A stretch of DNA of 64,000 nucleotides. Source: Exiguobacterium sp018617385. Its GTDB lineage: Bacteria > Bacillota > Bacilli > Exiguobacteriales > Exiguobacteriaceae. The stretch spans positions 82,096-146,095 of the forward strand of contig NZ_JACSKA010000006.1 in NCBI RefSeq assembly GCF_018617385.1, in the 5' to 3' direction. The stretch's first letter is position 1. Each line of letters opens with the position of its first letter. The notes beneath the pieces were generated by a model. That model was not told the origin of the DNA and searched no databases. It worked only from the letters and a program-made list of their open reading frames with translations. Both the position numbers and the translations under genes were made by a program. This document shows positions 25,987 to 33,815 of the stretch, in pieces.

Positions 25987-26346
25987 TTACTCCCCCTTCA
26001 CTTGTTTGAGCGCATCGACGAACGTTTCCCATTCTAGGTTGTCACAAACAACCTTATTTTCCAATCCCCATTCTTCATCGATTGTCAAACGTACTTCGTT
26101 CGATTGTGCGTGACGGGTGACTCGAAGATCTCCTATTTGAATCATATTCGGATGAATCTCAAACGTCATACTTGGTAATCCGACCCACTTGATTCGATTC
26201 GTTCGTAACACAACTTGCCATTGTTGGTCATGGCGGATTGAAAACGTCCAACTTCGGAGAGACACCGTCGCGTCCGTTTGTTTCGATTGTTTCAACATTC
26301 GAAACCCTTCACCCATCAGTCGTAAATATGATTTTCGCTCACTCAT
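25987..26346 (-). CDS. Uncharacterised small basic protein, first gene of Imm11-like unit
   Basis: 119 aa, soluble, basic, beta-rich in the middle (SWTFSIRHDQQWQVVLRTNRIKWVG) with a helical C-terminus. I do not recognise a family. GGGGAG lies 9 nt before the ATG. The gene stops 2 bp before the GTG of the Imm11-like gene, and the third gene follows with overlap, so the three form one operon read away from the tRNA-Gly genes. Confidence 0.7.
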   Translation of the reverse strand: MSERKSYLRLMGEGFRMLKQSKQTDATVSLRSWTFSIRHDQQWQVVLRTNRIKWVGLPSMTFEIHPNMIQIGDLRVTRHAQSNEVRLTIDEEWGLENKVVCDNLEWETFVDALKQVKGE

Positions 26347-26484
26347 ATTTCATTTCTCCCCTTTTTTCTATTATCTGTGTTGTGAATAGGATTCTGCAAC
26401 CTAAAAAGTTTTTTTAAAAAAGGGTTTGCAAATTCCATCGTATATGCTATTATATCAAAGTAACGTTAAGAGTTCATACGTTTC

Positions 26485-26558
26485 GCGGGTGTAGTTTAAT
26501 GGTAAAACCTCAGCCTTCCAAGCTGATGACGAGGGTTCGATTCCCTTCACCCGCTCCA
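26485..26558 (+). tRNA. tRNA-Gly (TCC), copy 1, CCA encoded
   Basis: Acceptor GCGGGTG/CACCCGC, anticodon loop CTTCCAA (TCC) and T-arm GAGGG-TTCGATT-CCCTT. T discriminator and encoded CCA. The D-loop contains TTTAATGGTAAAAC. Confidence 0.97.
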
Positions 26559-26573
26559 TATTTTTTCTTTCAT

Positions 26574-26647
26574 GCGGGTGTAGTTTAATGGTAAAACCTC
26601 AGCCTTCCAAGCTGATGACGAGAGTTCGATTCTCTTCACCCGCTCCA
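26574..26647 (+). tRNA. tRNA-Gly (TCC), copy 2, CCA encoded
   Basis: Identical to copy 1 except for one compensated T-stem base pair (GAGAG/CTCTT instead of GAGGG/CCCTT). Separated from copy 1 by only 15 bp. Confidence 0.97.
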
Positions 26648-26706
26648 ATATCGACATATACGCGAGAGGATCTCGCACACATACACTGCACGGTTGAGAC
26701 CTTGCA

Positions 26707-26739
26707 AAAGCAGAAAGTCACACGACTTTCTGCTTTTTT
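26707..26739 (+). terminator. Terminator of tRNA-Gly pair
   Basis: AAGCAGAAAGTC/GACTTTCTGCTT stem with ACAC loop, followed by TTTTG. The preceding 60 bp after the tRNAs hold nothing else I recognise. Confidence 0.92.
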
Positions 26740-26803
26740 GTTGTTCCATCCATTGTTTTGGGGAAAAGAGAGATTGAATCCATACAGACAAGGAGGAACC
26801 CCA

Positions 26804-27604
26804 TTGATTCAAGCGAAGCTGCAATCCTTTACTGTATACGAAAGCGCGTTGATGCGAACGACATCGACCCTCATCGATACACCGGATGCCCTGTTATTGA
26901 TTGATCCGACCTGGCTCCCGGAAGAAATCGCGACGATTCGGCGTGACATCGAGTTACAGCGTCGCAATCGTCCGCTTTATGTCATCTTCACACACCATCA
27001 TTTTGATCACATCATTGGAGCTTACGGCTTTTCAGATGCAACAACGATCGCCTCACAGGCTTTCGTCGATGCAGACTCATCTGACCAACTAAATGAGATT
27101 CGCGAGTTTTATGAACAGTATTACATTGATCACCCGATTCAAAAACCTGACATCGACCTGGTCATCCAACCCGATCAAACGATTTTAATCGGTTCGGTGC
27201 CCGTAACCTTCCTTTCTACACCCGGTCATGATGCCACACATATGTCCGTTCTAATCGAATCCATGAATCTTCTCGTCTGTGGGGATTACGGTTCCAATGT
27301 CGAGCCACCATTTATCGAACACGACCCAACCGCCTATCTTGATACGCTACAAACCTTACAATCACTCATCTACGAACATGAGATTCGTTGGTTCGTACCA
27401 GGTCACGGTGACTTGTGTGACAGCCGAAGTCACATGATTGAGCGATTGAGTGCGGCGGAAGAGTATATCTTGGCACTCCCTGAAGAACGCCACTGGTCCC
27501 CTTCATGGCCAGAGCACGCCTTTTTTGACCGTGTTCATGAACGGAATCGAAAGATGGTGGAACAAAAAGAGACCGATCGCCGGTCTCGACAACAAGATAT
27601 ATAA
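26804..27604 (+). CDS. Metallo-beta-lactamase-fold hydrolase
   Basis: 266 aa. The zinc motif is HHHFDH (in FTHHHFDHIIGAYG, about residues 61-74), followed by a ligand His in STPGHDATH, an Asp in LVCGDYG and a His in VPGHGD. This is the glyoxalase II-like/SoxH-like arrangement of a di-zinc thiolesterase or lactonase; the substrate is unknown. The TTG start at 26804 is chosen because AAGGAGG lies 7 nt upstream. The open frame continues back through the tRNA-Gly gene and must not be read as protein. Monocistronic. Confidence 0.85.
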   Translation: MIQAKLQSFTVYESALMRTTSTLIDTPDALLLIDPTWLPEEIATIRRDIELQRRNRPLYVIFTHHHFDHIIGAYGFSDATTIASQAFVDADSSDQLNEIREFYEQYYIDHPIQKPDIDLVIQPDQTILIGSVPVTFLSTPGHDATHMSVLIESMNLLVCGDYGSNVEPPFIEHDPTAYLDTLQTLQSLIYEHEIRWFVPGHGDLCDSRSHMIERLSAAEEYILALPEERHWSPSWPEHAFFDRVHERNRKMVEQKETDRRSRQQDI

Positions 27605-27640
27605 AAAAATCGCAACGTCTCCCCAAGACGTTGCGATTTC
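27603..27640. terminator. Bidirectional terminator
   Basis: AAATCGCAACGTCT/AGACGTTGCGATTT stem between the MBL hydrolase and the small membrane gene on the other strand. Confidence 0.92.
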
Positions 27641-27653
27641 CCCCTATGTAGAC

Positions 27654-27758
27654 CTATTTCTTTGTGACGCGTTCTGAGCGGACCGTGAACATACGGTCAA
27701 CCCCATAGATCGTTACTCCCGTCAGAGCGAGTAACCCAATCATTGCAGAAGAAAACAT
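27654..27758 (-). CDS. 34-residue putative membrane protein
   Basis: A small reading frame shorter than usual gene-finding limits. It encodes one hydrophobic segment, MIGLLALTGVTIYGV, followed by a basic tail (DRMFTVRSERVTKK). GGGGGGA lies 6-12 nt before the ATG, TATAAT occurs about 50 bp upstream (minus strand) and a terminator follows, so it has all parts of a real unit. Small single-pass proteins of this kind often regulate membrane complexes. I do not recognise a family. Confidence 0.6.
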   Translation of the reverse strand: MFSSAMIGLLALTGVTIYGVDRMFTVRSERVTKK

Positions 27759-27797
27759 GACCATCCCCCCATTGTTCACAGTTTCGTCATAATCACC

Positions 27798-27846
27798 CCG
27801 TGGTTTTATTATAAAAGACCATCTTCAAAAAAGAAAGCGTTTTCTT
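27798..27846 (-). promoter_or_regulatory. Promoter of the 34-residue gene with cre-like site
   Basis: TATAAT on the minus strand around 27808-27813. Upstream, AGAAAACGCTTTCT (plus strand AGAAAGCGTTTTCT, about 27831-27844) resembles cre apart from its outer bases. Confidence 0.4.
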
Positions 27847-28012
27847 CAAACTTTCTTCACATTTCCCGCATTTAACCTCTATCGTTTTTTGATACAACTT
27901 GCTCACAGTGATTAGACAGGCACGTGTAAAGATGTGTAGCTTTTGTGGAATGTGGGAATACATGATGTAAGGATAAAAAGAGACAGAAGCTGCTCGTCGA
28001 GGAGGAAGAGGT

Positions 28013-28219
28013 ATGATTAAGTACGGTACATTGGTACGGATCGAGGGAAAATATGCCGTATTGAGATGGAATAACGGCTCAAGCTTCATCCCTAGACGAT
28101 TCCTACCATCCGAAGCACGTGTTGGTGATACGATTATTCGAGACAATCATCATTATTATCTTGAAGAAGATATGACCCCTAACTTTGATGCGTTGATCAA
28201 GCAACACTACAAAAGCTGA
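28013..28219 (+). CDS. Small DUF3006-like hypothetical protein
   Basis: 68 aa, soluble. GTLVRIEGKYAVLRWNNGSSFIPRRFLPSEARVGDTI, here shown by its words EGKYAVLRW, IPRRFLP and VGDTI, resembles the short beta-barrel DUF3006 proteins (RxEGdyAVL...vPrxxLPeGxxxGD), often found beside secreted MBL proteins; an MBL hydrolase is 400 bp upstream, which may be chance. GAGGAGGAAGAGGT precedes the ATG. A strong terminator follows. Function unknown. Confidence 0.72.
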   Translation: MIKYGTLVRIEGKYAVLRWNNGSSFIPRRFLPSEARVGDTIIRDNHHYYLEEDMTPNFDALIKQHYKS

Positions 28220-28262
28220 ACGGTCTGCCCTCTCTAACCGGGCAGGTCGTTCAGCTTTTTTG
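28211..28262 (+). terminator. Terminator after DUF3006-like gene
   Basis: AAGCTGAACG/CGTTCAGCTT outer stem with inner CTGCCC/GGGCAG, followed by TTTT. It also serves the convergent thioredoxin gene less clearly. Confidence 0.88.
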
Positions 28263-28268
28263 AATGGG

Positions 28269-28838
28269 TCACTCTGAAATGTCGTCAAGTTGTTGTTGGA
28301 GCCATGCCTCGTCAACTGGACCCGTTTTTTTCGCCACGATGATTCCTTTTGCATCTAGAACGTACGTTGTCGGTAATGCGACAACTCGATATTGCTGCTC
28401 GACAGTGGCCTCTTCATCTAACAGAATCGGAAAATCGACGGGATACTCATTCAAGAATGCCTCCACGTCCTCTTTTCCTCGTCGCTCATTTTTGGTGACG
28501 TTCACACCAAGTACTGGGATACCTGTCGCTTCTTCAAACGATACAAGTTCAGGGAACTCCTCCCGACACGGTGGACACCAAGAGGCCCAAAAGTTAATGA
28601 CGACCGGCTGTCCTTGGAACTCAGAAAGGGTCATCTTCTCCTCATCTAACGTATTTAAAGTGAAGTCTGGGGCTTGTTGCCCCACTTCGAGTCCGCCTAA
28701 TACCGATTCATCTTGAACGATCGGAACCGCTTCTTCTTTCTTTTGTGTCATCATATATTCCTCGTAGCCTTTATATGCGAGGCCAGCAATCAATAGAAGG
28801 ATCAGCGTTCCAATACCAATTCTTTGTAAGCGCATCAT
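28269..28838 (-). CDS. Membrane-anchored thiol-disulfide oxidoreductase, ResA/TlpA-like
   Basis: 189 aa. N-terminal anchor (about 6-23), then a thioredoxin fold with the redox pair Cys88-Pro-Pro-Cys91 in NFWASWCPPCREEF and the cis-Pro loop VALPTTYVLDAKG. The central insert with Glu typical of ResA (GVNVTKNERRGKEDVEAFL) is present. Such proteins act on the outer face of the membrane, reducing apocytochrome c cysteines (ResA) or spore proteins (StoA). No cytochrome c genes are adjacent, so the partner is open. ATGATG follows AAGGGG; either Met could be used. Confidence 0.87.
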   Translation of the reverse strand: MMRLQRIGIGTLILLLIAGLAYKGYEEYMMTQKKEEAVPIVQDESVLGGLEVGQQAPDFTLNTLDEEKMTLSEFQGQPVVINFWASWCPPCREEFPELVSFEEATGIPVLGVNVTKNERRGKEDVEAFLNEYPVDFPILLDEEATVEQQYRVVALPTTYVLDAKGIIVAKKTGPVDEAWLQQQLDDISE

Positions 28839-28910
28839 TTACCCCTTGTTTGTTTTACTTAAGATTTCTACACTTAACTTATCATAAACCCGTAAAGGAG
28901 CGTATGGATT

Positions 28911-29765
28911 GTGCAACTACAAAACGAGAAAATACAGATTACCTTAAAGGCACAAGGTGCTGAGATGACGAGTTGGAAAGTATCTGGAACTGAACTCTTA
29001 TGGCAAGGGGACCCGACCTACTGGGGACGACAAGCCCCGATCCTCTTCCCGATTGTCGGGCGGTTGCTCGATGATCAATATGTATATGAGGGAAACACCT
29101 ATACGATGAGTCAACACGGATTCGCCCGGGACGCTATGTTCGAAATCGAATCTTCGACAGCCACGTCGGTCCGCTTCACATTGAACGATACATCGGAATC
29201 GCGTCAACACTATCCATTCCCATTCACACTGACCGTGTCCTATCAACTTGTGGGCGAAGAAGTGATTGTGACGTATCGGGTCCATAATCCGGGCGAAGCG
29301 ACGTTACCGTTTAGCATCGGTGGTCATCCTGCATTCAATATTCCGTTCATGGGTGGGACATTTGAAGACTACGTGATCGATTTCGGCGAAATCCGTTCTC
29401 TTGATCGCTACTTGCTCGAGGGTCCTTATTTAACAGGCGCGTATCAACCACTCGGAGAGCGTCAGTATATCCCCCTCACTCGGTCGTTATTCGAAGACGA
29501 CGCACTCATTTTTGAGAAGATTGAATATGCTGCACTCCGACATCAACCGACCGGCGCAGCCATCGTGATGGAAAGTCCCTCCTTCACGCATTTCGGCATC
29601 TGGTCTCCACCGCAGAAAGACGCCCCGTTCGTCTGTTTGGAACCTTGGTTCGGACATGCGGATTATAAAGGACATCGAAAAGATTTCCTACACAAAGAAG
29701 GGATCCAACTTCTTGCACCAAATGAGACGTTTGAAGCGAGTTATACATTATATGTGGAGAACTAA
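28911..29765 (+). CDS. Aldose 1-epimerase family protein (LacX-like)
   Basis: 284 aa, cytoplasmic beta-sandwich of the galactose mutarotase superfamily. GRLLDDQYVYEGNTYTMSQHGFARD contains the conserved QHGFAR, PFSIGGHPAFNIP the catalytic-His segment and CLEPWFGHAD the downstream motif; the spacing fits the LacX/YeaD-like branch rather than classic GalM. It should interconvert anomers of a hexose or hexose-phosphate. GTG start with AAAGGAG 10 nt upstream; an overlapping ATG is out of frame. Divergent from the thioredoxin gene, monocistronic. Confidence 0.87.
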   Translation: MQLQNEKIQITLKAQGAEMTSWKVSGTELLWQGDPTYWGRQAPILFPIVGRLLDDQYVYEGNTYTMSQHGFARDAMFEIESSTATSVRFTLNDTSESRQHYPFPFTLTVSYQLVGEEVIVTYRVHNPGEATLPFSIGGHPAFNIPFMGGTFEDYVIDFGEIRSLDRYLLEGPYLTGAYQPLGERQYIPLTRSLFEDDALIFEKIEYAALRHQPTGAAIVMESPSFTHFGIWSPPQKDAPFVCLEPWFGHADYKGHRKDFLHKEGIQLLAPNETFEASYTLYVEN

Positions 29766-29801
29766 AAAAATCAATCCGACGTCTTGTCGGATTGATTTTT
29801 T
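29764..29801. terminator. Bidirectional terminator, epimerase / pspC
   Basis: AATCAATCCGAC/GTCGGATTGATT stem flanked by A- and T-runs between convergent genes. Confidence 0.93.
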
Positions 29802-29804
29802 GGT

Positions 29805-30023
29805 TTAGAAGCGATCGTCTTGTTCGGCTTCATATTCTGACACCGGCTTTTTCATGATGAGCGCCAGAATGATATAAATGAGGAGTCCCGGGCCACCGAG
29901 AAGGGCCATCGCCACAAATAGTACACGCATAATGGTGACGTCCACCCCGAGATAGTTTCCAAGCCCTGAACAAACACCGGCAATCACTTTATTGTTTGGG
30001 TCTTTATAAAGTTTCCGTTCCAT
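29805..30023 (-). CDS. PspC-domain membrane protein
   Basis: 72 aa. The whole protein is one PspC domain: KLYKDPNNKVIAGVCSGLGNYLGVDVTIMRV at the N-terminal half, then one TM segment (GGPGLLIYIILALIM) and a charged tail. PspC proteins sense or transmit cell-envelope stress; no other psp genes are nearby. It starts after GGAGAAGATGAC and follows the NAD(P)-binding protein by about 20 bp without a terminator, so it may be the second gene of that unit. Confidence 0.88.
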   Translation of the reverse strand: MERKLYKDPNNKVIAGVCSGLGNYLGVDVTIMRVLFVAMALLGGPGLLIYIILALIMKKPVSEYEAEQDDRF

Positions 30024-30043
30024 GTCATCTTCTCCTCAACTCG

Positions 30044-30751
30044 TTATGATCGTTGTGGTCGACGTAATGTCGTTCTTCCGCCGTTCGCCACCTCTCCACG
30101 CCCTTCAAAGTCGAGCGCTTCATTAATCGGTGTGCTACCAGACTTGATTTCGATTCGGCGACCGTACAGACCCCGGTTGTCGAGAGACGCTGCGATGACA
30201 GTCGCGACATCCGTTTCGGAAATCGTCGCACCATCCGCATCATTCAAGTCCTCTGATGCTTCGATTGAACCTTTACTCGGTTCATCGACAATGGTCACTG
30301 GGCAAATGATCGTATAGTTCAAACCGCTATGTTCGATATACTCGTCAGCGGCATTGTTAGCTGACAGAAAGTTGAAGAGTTCTTTCGGTGCAGCGTTCGG
30401 TTGATCGGCGCCATAGGCACTGAGTAAGACGACATGACGTACCCGTTCCTTCTTGGCAGCATCGATGGCATTCATCGCAACGTTTCGGTCAAGCAGTTCA
30501 ATTTCAGTGCTCGAACCATCCGCGCCGGCAGTTGCCGCGATAATAACGGCATCTTGTCCATTTGTCGCCTCATGTACTTTTTTCTCGAGTTCTGTCTCGA
30601 CATCAACCGTCAATACGTGTGCACCCATTTTCTCGTACTCTGCTTGTAGTTCAGGATAACGAATTAAAGCGGTCACTTGATGGGTTTTCGCCAGGCTTTT
30701 CAATACACGTTTCCCGATCTTTCCTGTTGCTCCAATGACTAAAACTTTCAT
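30044..30751 (-). CDS. NAD(P)-binding Rossmann protein, atypical SDR (NmrA/YwnB-like)
   Basis: 235 aa. The N-terminal dinucleotide motif VIGATGKIGKRV (GxxGxxG, about residues 5-16) starts a Rossmann fold. DAVIIAATAGADGSSTEIE and VVLLSAYGA are the later strands. The Ser-Tyr-Lys catalytic set of classical SDRs is not clear (LNYTIICPVT at the usual Tyr region), placing it with NAD(P)H-sensing or quinone-reductase-like atypical SDRs. AGGAGGG precedes the ATG. Probably co-transcribed with pspC. Confidence 0.82.
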   Translation of the reverse strand: MKVLVIGATGKIGKRVLKSLAKTHQVTALIRYPELQAEYEKMGAHVLTVDVETELEKKVHEATNGQDAVIIAATAGADGSSTEIELLDRNVAMNAIDAAKKERVRHVVLLSAYGADQPNAAPKELFNFLSANNAADEYIEHSGLNYTIICPVTIVDEPSKGSIEASEDLNDADGATISETDVATVIAASLDNRGLYGRRIEIKSGSTPINEALDFEGRGEVANGGRTTLRRPQRS

Positions 30752-30830
30752 TCAAATTTCCCTCCTCAAAAGAGTAGTTCATTTGATTAAAATTCCTCTT
30801 TCAAGTCAGAATCAAACCCTTTTCTTAAAA

Positions 30831-32030
30831 TTATCTGACAGTACCCCAGACAGATAAATCAAGGGCGTCTCGAATCGCCTGCACGCTCTCTTCTAACGGT
30901 TCATAGTAATACACGTTATTGATATAAGCATCTTGACCCTCAACTTGCATCTTATTCACCTCAGGATTCGAAATCATCGTCAATCCGACAGATGCCATTT
31001 GCAAGACGTTCATCTCAAGTCCCATTTCTTCTTTCATGAAGCGGTACGTCGCCGGAATTTTTGTCCAACCTGAAGGACTCGCCAGCTTTTCAGCGACAGC
31101 TGTCATGACCTCCGTTTGACGATTCGAACGCGCTCCGTCTGTATCCGATTTACGGTGTCTCGCATACGCCAAGGCCATGTCTCCATCCATTGCATAGGAA
31201 ACACCTTCTGTATACTCATACGTCTGGTTGAACCCTTTCTCGCTAAACGAATGCGTCGCCGTGACATTCACCCCACCAATCAAATCAATCAATTCCATGA
31301 ACGATTCGAACGTGATGACGACTTGTCCATCGACTGAGGCATCGGTCAGCCCTTCCACGGCACCAATCGTACACTCTGCGCCGCCGAACGCGAACGCATG
31401 CGTAATTTTGTCACCTTCCCGTTCAGGTTCACATGGAATCGCTGTATACGTATCACGTGGAATCGATACGTTCTGAACAGTCCCAGAACGTGGTACGAAC
31501 TCCATCAACTGCAGGGAGTCTGTACGAGATCCTGACAACGATTCCCCTACCCGCGCATCGCTCCCCATAATGAGGAATGTGAATGGAGCAGTCGCAAAAT
31601 ATCCAACAATCAGTAGCATCGCAAGTAGGAAAAGGACAGCTTTCCCTTTCCATTTACGCTTTCGTTTCGTTGGTTGTTTAGACGCATGATCCGTTTCTCG
31701 TTTAGCGGGAGTAGATGGTTTCGATGGTCTCGTCGTCTGTCGGGATGTTGGACGAGATGATTTCCGTTTCGAAAATAATGAAACCCGGGGCAGTCGTTTC
31801 CGACTTGACTTTGCCGTCCCACTTTTCGTCCTTGGAGATTCTTTCGTTTGTTCATTTAAAAAGGGATGTTCTAATTGGCGTGTTACCCGTTCACGCTGTT
31901 GTTCAGATTGTGCATGTATAGATGGATCGTCCGCTTGACCATGGTCCACACGAGACGATTCGATTTCTTGTTGTTCTAATTCGCGCTTTCTACGTTCGAC
32001 ACGCGATAAATGTTGTTCATCTTTCATCAT
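30831..32030 (-). CDS. LytR-CpsA-Psr (LCP) family wall-polymer ligase
   Basis: 399 aa. A long charged cytoplasmic N-terminus (about 1-125, rich in Arg, Gln, Ser and Lys), one TM (about 128-148), then the extracellular LCP domain: IMGSDARVGESLSGSRTDSLQLMEFVPRSGTVQNVSIPRDTY contains the conserved Asp/Arg pairs (SRTD and SIPRD) that bind polyprenyl-pyrophosphate, and ALAYARHRKSDTDGARSNRQ the third Arg site. LCP enzymes attach teichoic acids or capsules to peptidoglycan. The start at 32030 (ATGATG) has GAGG upstream. The unusually long N-terminal tail may bind cytoplasmic partners. Confidence 0.9.
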   Translation of the reverse strand: MMKDEQHLSRVERRKRELEQQEIESSRVDHGQADDPSIHAQSEQQRERVTRQLEHPFLNEQTKESPRTKSGTAKSSRKRLPRVSLFSKRKSSRPTSRQTTRPSKPSTPAKRETDHASKQPTKRKRKWKGKAVLFLLAMLLIVGYFATAPFTFLIMGSDARVGESLSGSRTDSLQLMEFVPRSGTVQNVSIPRDTYTAIPCEPEREGDKITHAFAFGGAECTIGAVEGLTDASVDGQVVITFESFMELIDLIGGVNVTATHSFSEKGFNQTYEYTEGVSYAMDGDMALAYARHRKSDTDGARSNRQTEVMTAVAEKLASPSGWTKIPATYRFMKEEMGLEMNVLQMASVGLTMISNPEVNKMQVEGQDAYINNVYYYEPLEESVQAIRDALDLSVWGTVR

Positions 32031-32223
32031 TATGATCCTCAACTTTATCAATTTTTCTCTATTATCCCGAACCAGCCATCATCTGACAACGTTTCTTACG
32101 AAAATCCGTCTTAAGCATGAGAGCAAATGATTGTTTCAGATGAAAACCGGGAAAGGAATAATAATTGGTGTCTGCCCAAATCAAGATTGCCTTCGAGAAG
32201 TTTGACTGAAAGGAGGAGAGCTG

Positions 32224-33138
32224 ATGCGCATCGGAAAGTTACGCGTGTTGTTAGAACAGTATGGCGAGGCGACGTTACGCGATTTGCTCGTCGAAATGTA
32301 CCGCCACACTCCTAAAGATGTGATTGATGATCAAGATTTTGATTTTATGATCAGCCAATACACGCGCTATAAAGAGAAAAAAAATTCTGAAGAGCGACAT
32401 TCGCTCTCGCAAACCATCACCTTGGCGGAACGGTTTGTTGATTCTGCGTATGAACATTTGTACATTCGTCCGAATCAAGTCATGTCAGAACGCGACCAAA
32501 AAAATTGGTACATTCACGCTAAAAAAATCATTCGCGATTTAGCACATTACGCCGAGGAATATACAGAAGCACGTACGATGTATGAAGAAATGTTTTACCT
32601 CCTCTCTACATCGGCTGGCGAAGAACCGCTCTTCTCTACGAGTGACCCATTTCGTCTTTTAAAAATTTCACAAGTCACCATGCTCAAACAACTCATTCAC
32701 TATTATCAGCTCGATGCCCCGATTGATACCGTTTGGATTGACCGCGCCCTATACACCGCACTCCACGTGCCAAAAGATGTTGATTCTACACGAATCGATT
32801 TACTCTCAACGCTACCTATCGAACACAGTCATGCCAATACAAGAAAAATCCTCCACTCTCGTCTCTTAAAACTTTGCGATCGGATGTTAGAAAAGTCCCA
32901 AACAGAGGATACCGCGCTCGAAAACTATCAAGCGCTCAAGATGTTAGAACTCCGCCTTCTCGTCGCTGAAGGGAATTTGAAAGAAGCGGAACAAAAATTG
33001 TTCGCTGAATATATCCCATTCTTTTCTCATCGCTCCGAACCATTTCGGGTATATGTCGACTTTTTAGAGAGTCACGGACACACTAGTGAGACGAAGCGCT
33101 TAAAACGAATTGCTAAAGAAAAGCGAATCCGATTTTAA
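32224..33138 (+). CDS. Uncharacterised helical protein
   Basis: 304 aa, soluble, almost entirely helical and charged, without signal peptide or TM. The arrangement of amphipathic helices (for example AKKIIRDLAHYAEEYTEARTMYEEM and ALKMLELRLLVAEGNLKEAEQKLFAEY, shown by parts) is reminiscent of TPR-like solenoids, but I see no clear TPR consensus. A strong AAAGGAGGAGAGCTG precedes the ATG. It is divergent from the LCP gene, with about 190 bp between them. Function unknown; protein-protein scaffolding is the most that can be guessed. Confidence 0.75.
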   Translation: MRIGKLRVLLEQYGEATLRDLLVEMYRHTPKDVIDDQDFDFMISQYTRYKEKKNSEERHSLSQTITLAERFVDSAYEHLYIRPNQVMSERDQKNWYIHAKKIIRDLAHYAEEYTEARTMYEEMFYLLSTSAGEEPLFSTSDPFRLLKISQVTMLKQLIHYYQLDAPIDTVWIDRALYTALHVPKDVDSTRIDLLSTLPIEHSHANTRKILHSRLLKLCDRMLEKSQTEDTALENYQALKMLELRLLVAEGNLKEAEQKLFAEYIPFFSHRSEPFRVYVDFLESHGHTSETKRLKRIAKEKRIRF

Positions 33139-33173
33139 AAAAAGGGAGTCAATCGATGGGATCGATTGACTCC
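33137..33173 (-). terminator. Terminator serving the small membrane gene (minus strand)
   Basis: GGAGTCAATCGAT/ATCGATTGACTCC stem. The T-run is on the minus strand (CTTTTTTT), so it fits the unit read from 33547. Confidence 0.8.
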
Positions 33174-33316
33174 AATACATGATATGAACGAGGGGTGTTC
33201 ATTTGAAAAGGAGGACAGAAAGTTGGTGCAGAACTTTCTTCCTACACATATAAGTATAAGGGAACGATTGTAACCGTTACCAAATCACTTATTGCATTTT
33301 TGTGAACGTTTTCACG

Positions 33317-33547
33317 TTATTCAATCGTATTCATCATGCCAAGTCCGATGACAGATAACAATACAATTAATACGAACAAATACACCATTTCATTCGGCGA
33401 TTGAAATCCTTCATGAATGTCCACATCTTCTTCGACAATGATATTTTCATGAATGACGACCGGTTCTGTCTCGGCCATGGCTGCAGACGGTGTTACCGTC
33501 AACCAAAGCACAGAAACCAGAATCAGTTGATAAATGTATTTCATCAT
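33317..33547 (-). CDS. Small exported/membrane hypothetical protein
   Basis: 76 aa. A signal-like N-terminus (IYQLILVSVLWLTVTPSAAMA, cleavage near AMA-ET; shown as LILVSVLWLTV and PSAAMA), a short acidic exterior part (EPVVIHENIIVEEDVDIHEG) and a C-terminal TM (VYLFVLIVLLSVIGLGMM). It would therefore be a single-pass outward-facing small protein. GGAG sits close to ATGATG. No family recognised. About 140 bp downstream lies its terminator; the bases between hold no gene I can support. Confidence 0.65.
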   Translation of the reverse strand: MMKYIYQLILVSVLWLTVTPSAAMAETEPVVIHENIIVEEDVDIHEGFQSPNEMVYLFVLIVLLSVIGLGMMNTIE

Positions 33548-33758
33548 ATACTCCTACTCCGTGTTTTCATTGTGTTTAAGTATAGCACGTCTCATCCGTT
33601 CATTGCGCTGACATTTGACGAATCTCACAGATGAACGATGAAACGAAATCCATTTCATTGTATTGAACGGATATGTTCTATTTTACTCGAACCTTTTTCT
33701 GGCGTAATTGATTTTTTCTCGAGTCAGGTTTCATCATACTGCCACACCCCTCGATTAA

Positions 33759-33772
33759 AGATAGCGCTTACA
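33759..33772 (+). promoter_or_regulatory. cre-like site upstream of GNAT-like gene
   Basis: Minus-strand TGTAAGCGCTATCT fits cre at all but the last position, about 45 bp before the GTG at 33816. The 33548-33815 gap holds nothing else I can name. Confidence 0.4.
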
Positions 33773-33815
33773 ATTTATTTGTACTTATCATTTGATAAAG
33801 AAAGAAGGATTCTTC

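Noticed and set aside
26588..26803. N-terminal extension of the MBL hydrolase reading frame
   Set aside because: It runs through the second tRNA-Gly gene and its terminator; the TTG at 26804 has a strong ribosome site.
27793..28146. 117-codon minus-strand open frame
   Set aside because: It overlaps the better supported DUF3006-like gene and its promoter region, and has no ribosome site.
33184..33273. 29-codon open frame MNEGCSFEKEDRKLVQNFLP...
   Set aside because: No ribosome site before the ATG, and it lies between a minus-strand gene and its terminator. An internal AAGGAGG before a TTG exists but the resulting 16 residues have no supporting sign.
33301..33314. cre-like TGTGAACGTTTTCA
   Set aside because: It lies directly behind the stop codon of a minus-strand gene and before no identifiable promoter.
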